This document shows positions 6,696-11,552 of a DNA stretch of 11,552 nucleotides, in pieces. The notes under the pieces were generated by a model that made no database searches, was not told the DNA's origin, and was given only the letters and a program-made list of their open reading frames with translations. The translations under genes were made by a program, and so were the position numbers. Numbering within the stretch: position 1 is the first letter of the stretch; every line of letters begins with the position of its first letter. The stretch is taken from positions 24,395-35,946 of the forward strand of contig CAKMZE010000004.1 of the NCBI GenBank assembly GCA_929200295.1, in the 5' to 3' direction. Source of the stretch: an uncultured Alphaproteobacteria bacterium. GTDB lineage: Bacteria; Pseudomonadota; Alphaproteobacteria; Rhodobacterales; Rhodobacteraceae.

Positions 6696-8633
6696 TCACA
6701 CGTGCCCCTTTGCTATACGTCGTTTGGCTTCTTCTGAACGCTGATAATCTCGGATCATATCCGCAATCGCCACCTCATCAGATTTATCCGCATAGCGGAA
6801 TTCGCTATCGGCATAGCGGTTAATCTCTTGCAGGACCATTTGCGATGTCACGGGCACTTGCATCTCAGCAATCATGTCCTTTTTCACCGCGTAATCTTGG
6901 AACAAAAACACATCCGGCTCTTCCATCCAAAGATCAGGCAACTCAAAATCCATCGCGCGGGTTTTCACAGCATCTGTGATGTTCTTAATCGCCCGCCCGG
7001 TAAACCGTGGATCTGCCTTTTGAATGGCTTTCAGATAGGTGCCGAGCTTGGCCAATGTGTCTAAGTCGCCGATCTCATCAGACACCTGATCAAACACATC
7101 CAACAACCCCGCCTCATGCGGTTTTGCATGTGCCTCAAAAGACCGTGCCACAGCGCGCTTAATCTCTTGCGCTGAAAACACCTCATGCTGACCGACGGGA
7201 ATATCGTGGTTCTTGCCCATCAAGAGATATAGGATATCGATATAATCCTCTTGCGTTTGTGGGCCATCCACTAAAAACCGCGCGCCAGCGCGTTGGCGCA
7301 AAGCATCATCCACATTCTCGGGGTAATTGGAAAACATCCCAAAGGTACAATTCCCACGCACAACCGTGTTTGCACCCGCAAAGCTTTCCATCAGCACTGC
7401 CGTGATCTCAAGCTGCCCAGCCGAGGATTGTCTGTCACCACGTTTCCCGGCCAGTTGATCAATATCATCAATCGTCCCAAACCCGATCACTCTGGGATCA
7501 ATGATGGACTGGATAAATGCCTTTGCATTCTGACCTGATTTGCCTTGATAGCTGTCGATGTTGTCTGTGCTCAGGTTTTGATAGCGAAACGGATAGCCCG
7601 CAACCTGACAATATTCATTCACAAGCCCAGCCATCATCTGGATCAAGGTTGTTTTGCCCGTTCCCGGTTTCCCATCCCCCATGAATGTAAAGATAAACCC
7701 ACCCAGCTCGGCAAAGGGGTTCAGCCCACGATCAAAATCATAGGCCATCAGCATTTTGGCCAGCTTCATCGCCTGATATTTCGCAATATGATTGCCAACA
7801 ACCTCATGCGGTTTTTTAAAGCTCATGGTAAGGGCCGTGGTTTTCGCCCGCACGGATGGGGTGAACCCATCGACAGTAAACCCATCCTCAGCAACACGCC
7901 ATGACACACCGCGAAACGCCTCGAGCCCCGGGGCCGCATGGGCGCGGGTCGCCGCTTGCTCCATCAACACTTCGGCAAAGGCGAGGACTGTCGCAACCAG
8001 CTGTTGCTCCGAGCCTGCAAAATCTGCGATTGCTTGATCAAGCGCCCAGAGCACCCCATGCAAGCCAAGCTGCGCATTTTCAGTGAGAAACTCATCAATC
8101 TCACCGATCTCGACCGTGTCTTCTGTGCGCTGCGCGCCCAATATAAACGCGCTGGCTGATCCAAAAACAAAGAGTGTGACCAAGGCCTCGGCCATCAACA
8201 GCTCCGAAAATGTGCTTTTCTGTGCTGCGGGTAAACGGCCCTCACGGTTCTGCCGCTTCAGTTCGACCAGTGGGGTGCGTGCGGCGAATTGCTCAGCCAC
8301 AGTGAACGAGACGGCCAAAGCCCGCCTTACCCCCTGTAGGACGTTCGCCTTTAATGGCGAGGTCAGACCATCATCATCACCAATCGTTTCGATACGCGAT
8401 ATCAGATGAACGGCTTCTGCCCGCTGCGATGTGCGCGCCGTCAATCCCGGCGTTGTCGTGCGAAACGCACGACGTCGCGCAAGCCCCGGCGATTTAGAAG
8501 GGGTTTGAGCCGCATCCACGCCGGATGCGATCCGCGGGCTGTGATCAAACCCATCCATTAATTGCAATGCGGCCGTGTAATGCGCACGGATATCGTCTTC
8601 ACTGACAGCGATTTGATCGTTTGTTTGGCTCAT
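6696..8633 (-). CDS. AAA family ATPase with N-terminal helical extension
   Basis: This is a 645-residue protein with one AAA module at about 275-460. Walker A is GDGKPGTGKTT (319-329, Lys327). The Walker B-like region is FGTIDDID (385-392), with Asp390 where most AAA proteins have Glu. It is followed by KRGDRQSSAGQLE (397-409), a sensor-1 region FGMFSNYPE (431-439, Asn436), and DDALRQRAGARF (442-453) with candidate arginine fingers. The region 1-270 is mostly helical and unrecognised, with a hydrophobic stretch (about 150-167) that may be buried rather than membrane-spanning. The C-terminal 460-645 is helical and highly charged. It probably forms a ring that remodels a protein partner, likely encoded in the same cluster. 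The start ATG 8633 has AGGA four bases upstream. Confidence 0.9.
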   Translation of the reverse strand: MSQTNDQIAVSEDDIRAHYTAALQLMDGFDHSPRIASGVDAAQTPSKSPGLARRRAFRTTTPGLTARTSQRAEAVHLISRIETIGDDDGLTSPLKANVLQGVRRALAVSFTVAEQFAARTPLVELKRQNREGRLPAAQKSTFSELLMAEALVTLFVFGSASAFILGAQRTEDTVEIGEIDEFLTENAQLGLHGVLWALDQAIADFAGSEQQLVATVLAFAEVLMEQAATRAHAAPGLEAFRGVSWRVAEDGFTVDGFTPSVRAKTTALTMSFKKPHEVVGNHIAKYQAMKLAKMLMAYDFDRGLNPFAELGGFIFTFMGDGKPGTGKTTLIQMMAGLVNEYCQVAGYPFRYQNLSTDNIDSYQGKSGQNAKAFIQSIIDPRVIGFGTIDDIDQLAGKRGDRQSSAGQLEITAVLMESFAGANTVVRGNCTFGMFSNYPENVDDALRQRAGARFLVDGPQTQEDYIDILYLLMGKNHDIPVGQHEVFSAQEIKRAVARSFEAHAKPHEAGLLDVFDQVSDEIGDLDTLAKLGTYLKAIQKADPRFTGRAIKNITDAVKTRAMDFELPDLWMEEPDVFLFQDYAVKKDMIAEMQVPVTSQMVLQEINRYADSEFRYADKSDEVAIADMIRDYQRSEEAKRRIAKGHV

Positions 8634-8659
8634 GACGTCCTACTCATACTATAGTCTCT

Positions 8660-8672
8660 GGGCACAAAGCCC
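8660..8672. repeat. Short hairpin between the 373-aa and ATPase genes
   Basis: GGGC and GCCC flank the loop ACAAA in the 47-base gap. The stem is only four pairs and no T-run follows on the minus strand, so it is probably not a terminator. The gap is short enough for co-transcription. Confidence 0.3.
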
Positions 8673-8680
8673 TGATATTA

Positions 8681-9802
8681 TTATCGATACGACAAGACCT
8701 TGCCTGTCTTGTTGACCACAAATTTGCGCACATCGCGCAACCCCGGTGGATCACGCGAAATGAGCGCCTGATAGGGTCGCTCTGGCATGATCAACGCACG
8801 GTATAAGGCGCTTGCACCGCTCTCTTGCGGTTCTGCAGCAAAAGGGTCGCGCGCAAAAATCTGCCGCTCAGCGTGGCTAAACCAGCCTGTTTTGACAGGT
8901 TTTGACCGCTCTGAAATCAGATCCTCTTCGGTCCAAACCAATGCCCAATCCTCGCCTTTTGGGCTTTTTGCCTCGGCTAAGACATCCCGGATCGGGCCTT
9001 TTTGTTTGGTGAATGCATGCGAATACATTGGACCGATATGAAACCTACGCAGACGCTTGGGGTGTAGATCGTCAAAATCTTTGTCGAAGCCCGACGCGAT
9101 GGTCAGCAGCTTCAAACCTCCTAAGCTTTGCGCCATCAAATGTGATTGGACCTCGGGCCAGCGGCGCTGATCCTTTGGTAGGCCCTCTGATCCTGTGTCT
9201 TCTAGCTCCATCAGATAAATGACGGGCAAGTTGAGTTGGCTATCATAAACGGCCCAATGCACATAAAACTGGCGACGATGGCCTTGCGTTGCAACCCATT
9301 CAATTTGTGGGGTATTGCGCGCCCAAAACTGCGCACCTTTGATGAGCTCTTGGTAATACATGCGCTGTGACAGCGTATATTGTAATTTTGTGGGGATGCG
9401 GTGGTCGCGGACGATCGTCTCAACCATCTTTTGTTTGAGCGCCGATGACGAGAGGGTCGACGAAAGATGCGCCTTTGCTTGCACCGCATCACTGGCCATT
9501 TCTAACAGCTCAGCATACACGGGAAACCCGCTCTCTGAGCGATCAAATGTGAGTTGCCCCGCATGTGCCATACGACCTGCAAAATGATACTTATGCGCTA
9601 AAGCCCGAAACGTGAATGTCAGTGCCACAAGATACCCGGTGATGATCTCAGTCTCACGGGGATGCAAATTTCCCTCCGCTTCCATCACGGCGGATACTTT
9701 TCCCAAATGGCCTGTAATCTGCGCAAACTTGTCGAAATAGCGCCGTGTGACCCCGATATCGCTCAGAGCAAAGTGATCCGCAGACACATCGGTTGCTGTC
9801 AT
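8681..9802 (-). CDS. Unrecognised 373-aa cluster protein
   Basis: I do not recognise a family. From the chosen start (MTATDVSADHF) the protein is 373 residues, with no signal peptide. The N-terminal third is helical and moderately hydrophobic (TGYLVALTFTFRALAHKYHF, about 55-74). A middle stretch, QFYVHWAVYDSQLNLPVIYL, looks like beta strands of a compact domain. The C-terminal third is rich in charged residues and Pro, ending KFVVNKTGKVLSYR. The frame is open for 11 more codons to an ATG at 9835, but that ATG lies inside a palindromic repeat and has a poor binding site. ATG 9802 has AGG eight bases upstream. The gene lies between the coiled-coil and AAA ATPase genes on the same strand, so it is probably a partner of one of them. 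Confidence 0.75.
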   Translation of the reverse strand: MTATDVSADHFALSDIGVTRRYFDKFAQITGHLGKVSAVMEAEGNLHPRETEIITGYLVALTFTFRALAHKYHFAGRMAHAGQLTFDRSESGFPVYAELLEMASDAVQAKAHLSSTLSSSALKQKMVETIVRDHRIPTKLQYTLSQRMYYQELIKGAQFWARNTPQIEWVATQGHRRQFYVHWAVYDSQLNLPVIYLMELEDTGSEGLPKDQRRWPEVQSHLMAQSLGGLKLLTIASGFDKDFDDLHPKRLRRFHIGPMYSHAFTKQKGPIRDVLAEAKSPKGEDWALVWTEEDLISERSKPVKTGWFSHAERQIFARDPFAAEPQESGASALYRALIMPERPYQALISRDPPGLRDVRKFVVNKTGKVLSYR

Positions 9803-9811
9803 GCGCACAGC

Positions 9812-9873
9812 CTGTAGGATGGGCAATTTGCCCATCTTCTTTTGTGGTACGTGGGCAGATTGCCCACGCTACA
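9812..9873. repeat. REP-like palindromes, inverted pair
   Basis: The first unit (9812-9837) is CTGTAG, then GATGGGCAA, T, TTGCCCATC (9818-9836). The second (9850-9873) is inverted: CGTGGGCA (9850-9857), loop GAT, TGCCCACG (9861-9868), then CTACA, the complement of the TGTAG head. The two heads point outward around a 12-base spacer, so the pair can form two small hairpins or one long one. The array begins one base after the stop of the coiled-coil gene and ends before the next start, as expected for an intergenic REP/BIME-type element. The family is shared with 6648-6673. Confidence 0.85.
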
Positions 9874-9874
9874 A

Positions 9875-10951
9875 TCAATTGCCATATTGGTTACTATCAT
9901 GCTTATCGACGATTTGCTGGAACCTGCGGACGAACCGTTCATCGGCTTTTGCCTTTTGCGCCAGTACGTCGCGGGCAAACACCATATGATCCTCATGTGC
10001 CTCGAGCATATCCGCCATCCGCGCGTTTGTCGCAGATCCAATCGCTGCCATGGCGGTTTGCGCTTCTTGGTCTGTCTCCACGCCGATCTCATTAATCTTA
10101 TGCGCAACGTCCTGTTGCTGCGCTGTTTTCAACGATTTTGAAAGTGCGTCATAAAGGACGACACGTTGTTTGGTATCGGTTTGCAATTTATTGATCAAAA
10201 CCATCTGCGTTGCCGCCTGATTTTGCAGGCTATCGATCCAGGTTTTCCCTTTTTCAATATACCGCTCAAGAGTTTGCGATTTCGCGACCAAGACCTGCTC
10301 TTGCTGCACGCTTTCATTATAGCGCGAGTTGAGTGCCGCAAGCTCAGTTTCGAGCTGCGTGCGCAACGTGGCATCTTGCTCAACCGATATTTTGCCCTCG
10401 AGCGCAATAATTTCAGGATCAAGTGCGAGAATATCAGCGCGCACTTGTTCTAGTTCGGAAACCGCCACTTCGCGGTCGCTTAATGTCCCTGTCAAATTGG
10501 TCTCAACGGATGCTTTTTGTGTTTCAAGCATCTCAAGCTGCTCTTGCAATAGCCGGGTAATCACGTCTGATTTTGAAATCAGGTCCTGCAATTTATCATC
10601 GACCGAGGCTGTGCGAATACGCTCTTGCCGCATGCTATCGGCCTTGGCCTTTGAAAAGATGCCAATCAAACGCTCTGTCCCTGTGTGGCTGCGCATTTCA
10701 TCAAAATCACGGCTAAATCCCGCTGTGACATCATCAAGCCCCATGATCAGCTCGGCAATATTTGCATTCATCACGTCTGTATGGGCATGCACATCATCAA
10801 GCGTGGCATTTTCAATATCAGCAATAACATCAGCGCCCTGCGCCATTTTCCCGCGCGCGGTCTCTATCTTATTTGTAAGCTCTGCTATCTTTGTTTGCGC
10901 CTCGGCGACCTGCGCTTGGCTTTGCTGAATTTGAGTTTCGAAATTGGCCAC
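9875..10951 (-). CDS. Coiled-coil protein of unknown function, possibly TelA-like
   Basis: This 358-residue protein is rich in Gln, Glu, Ala and Leu, with predicted coiled coils at about 4-36 and about 115-235. A less regular segment around RLIGIFSKAKAD (94-105) separates them. It then carries a distinctive MVLINKLQTDTKQRVVLYDAL stretch (about 250-270) and ends in a charged helix. No signal peptide or membrane segment is seen. The overall plan, an FSK-type segment followed by long helices and a Q/DT-rich conserved stretch, loosely recalls TelA/KlaA toxic-anion-resistance proteins, but this is a weak resemblance from memory. The start is GTG 10951-10949, supported by AGGAGG at a six-base gap. 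It is the first gene of the minus-strand cluster and could be a scaffold or substrate for the AAA ATPase. Confidence 0.85.
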   Translation of the reverse strand: MANFETQIQQSQAQVAEAQTKIAELTNKIETARGKMAQGADVIADIENATLDDVHAHTDVMNANIAELIMGLDDVTAGFSRDFDEMRSHTGTERLIGIFSKAKADSMRQERIRTASVDDKLQDLISKSDVITRLLQEQLEMLETQKASVETNLTGTLSDREVAVSELEQVRADILALDPEIIALEGKISVEQDATLRTQLETELAALNSRYNESVQQEQVLVAKSQTLERYIEKGKTWIDSLQNQAATQMVLINKLQTDTKQRVVLYDALSKSLKTAQQQDVAHKINEIGVETDQEAQTAMAAIGSATNARMADMLEAHEDHMVFARDVLAQKAKADERFVRRFQQIVDKHDSNQYGN

Positions 10952-10957
10952 GCTAAT

Positions 10958-10963
10958 CCTCCT
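10958..10963 (-). promoter_or_regulatory. Strong ribosome binding site of the coiled-coil gene
   Basis: AGGAGG on the minus strand lies six bases before GTG 10951. It fixes a GTG start and is the best Shine-Dalgarno match in the window, suggesting the first cluster gene is well translated. Confidence 0.8.
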
Positions 10964-10984
10964 GAAATAACAACTGTCATCTTA

Positions 10985-11013
10985 TATTTAGGTGATGTTA
11001 ACGCAGTTTACAA
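10985..11013 (-). promoter_or_regulatory. Possible promoter of the unknown cluster
   Basis: On the minus strand, TTGTAA (11013-11008) and TAAATA (10990-10985) are spaced by 17 bases, in an A/T-rich stretch upstream of the coiled-coil gene. The -10 match is poor. The gap and the upstream hairpin make an independent promoter here plausible, but the exact site is uncertain. Confidence 0.25.
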
Positions 11014-11035
11014 ATCATCTGAGCATGAAATAGAC

Positions 11036-11053
11036 GCTCTGCTTACGCAGAGC
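11036..11053 (-). terminator. Hairpin after the L,D-transpeptidase gene
   Basis: GCTCTGC (11036-11042) and GCAGAGC (11047-11053) form a perfect 7-base stem around a 4-base loop, overlapping the last base of the stop codon. Downstream on the minus strand the sequence is GTCTATTTC, only a weak T-rich tail. It may act as a leaky intrinsic terminator or a message-stabilising stem before the coiled-coil gene. Confidence 0.5.
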
Positions 11054-11552
11054 TAGTTTTGATAAAATATCGGAAGGTGATCTGCGGTGAGCGTGTTGCG
11101 ACCCAAAAGCTCTTCTGGTGGGATGATCTTTGGGGGTAGCTCTCGGCCTCGTCCAAAGTATTCTGGATCGACGCGGCGCGATTCATCTTCGCCCCTGATA
11201 TGCACGGCCATTGGAATCGTGACCCTGTTAAAGAGATCAATGATGTCGTGATTGAACATTCGGATACAGCCTGCAGAGCCTGAGTTGCCGATTGATTCCA
11301 GATCATTCGTCCCGTGAATACGGTAATATGTATCACGCCCATTGCGGTGCAAATAGAGCGCGCGGCTTCCTAGCGGGCTGCGTAATCCTCCCGGGATGCC
11401 CGCTTTGTATGGGCCGTAAACTTCAGGCTCGGTGCGGATCATGTTTTGGGTTGGGGTCCAGCCTGGCCATTTGCGTTTTTGCGCAATCGTTGCCCCACCG
11501 CGAATTGACCGCCCCTGCCGGCCGACACCGACCGGATAGCGCAGCGCAGAGC
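11053..11552 (-). CDS. L,D-transpeptidase, YkuD domain (partial, N-terminus outside window)
   Basis: YkuD-family L,D-transpeptidases form 3-3 cross-links in peptidoglycan, or attach proteins to it, in the periplasm, using a catalytic cysteine. The frame is open to the right edge, so only the last 166 residues are present. A methionine at 11442 is internal, since the codons before it encode the typical ALRYPVGVGRQG and KWPGWTPT stretches of this domain. The active site is visible as YRIHGTND and then SAGCIRM, with the catalytic Cys and the upstream His. The tail ends in a short charged extension (RGEDESRRVDPEYFGRG) and FYQN. A signal peptide would lie outside the window. It is followed by a hairpin and, after about 100 bases, the unknown cluster on the same strand. 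Confidence 0.93.
   Translation of the reverse strand, partial: SALRYPVGVGRQGRSIRGGATIAQKRKWPGWTPTQNMIRTEPEVYGPYKAGIPGGLRSPLGSRALYLHRNGRDTYYRIHGTNDLESIGNSGSAGCIRMFNHDIIDLFNRVTIPMAVHIRGEDESRRVDPEYFGRGRELPPKIIPPEELLGRNTLTADHLPIFYQN

Noticed and set aside
10329..10928. 199-codon plus-strand open frame rich in Ser and Cys
   Set aside because: It is antisense to the coiled-coil gene; the Ser/Cys bias is what reversed Glu/Gln/Ala codons of a coiled coil produce.
1..11552. Mobile element, phage, CRISPR or defence-island origin
   Set aside because: No transposase, integrase, tRNA, target-site duplication or spaced repeat array was seen, and codon use looks even across genes; the only repeats are small REP-like palindromes.

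Overview
The window looks like chromosomal DNA of a marine-type alphaproteobacterium, most likely a member of the Rhodobacteraceae (Roseobacter/Loktanella-like, with moderate GC). The evidence is protein-level: a long DeoC paired with a bacterial ALDH16-type aldehyde dehydrogenase, a DUF1523 protein, an L,D-transpeptidase of the Rhodobacteraceae type, and a chain of uncharacterised genes I associate with this family. No tRNA, rRNA, CRISPR array, transposase, integrase or phage gene was found. The DNA is densely coding and no gap exceeds 150 bases.

Region 1 (1-4259) is metabolic. A truncated plus-strand gene end (1-137) converges on rpe (minus, 134-817), with the two stop codons overlapping. 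A 139-base divergent intergenic region (818-956) carries a large imperfect hairpin and a repeated CCAATTGC. It separates rpe from a plus-strand pair: deoC (957-1958) and, 3 bases later, a two-domain ALDH16-type aldehyde dehydrogenase (1962-4259). DeoC cleaves 2-deoxyribose-5-phosphate to glyceraldehyde-3-phosphate and acetaldehyde. The co-transcribed dehydrogenase is a reasonable candidate for oxidising that acetaldehyde (inference).

Region 2 (4280-10951) is a compact minus-strand cluster of six genes of unknown role. In order of transcription they are: a coiled-coil protein (358 aa), an unrecognised 373-aa protein, an AAA ATPase with an N-terminal helical region (645 aa), a 464-aa protein resembling DUF6638, an 88-aa two-pass membrane protein, and a two-pass DUF1523 protein. 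The last three are tightly coupled (a 1-base overlap, then a 10-base gap). Two of the internal junctions carry copies of the same small palindromic repeat, a single copy at 6648-6673 and an inverted pair at 9812-9873. The mix of ATPase, coiled-coil and small membrane proteins suggests an ATP-driven assembly or remodelling system at the inner membrane. This cluster is the best candidate here for an undescribed system, but its function cannot be read from the sequence.

Region 3 (11053-11552) is the C-terminal part of a YkuD-family L,D-transpeptidase on the minus strand. It runs off the window and ends in a hairpin just upstream of the unknown cluster.
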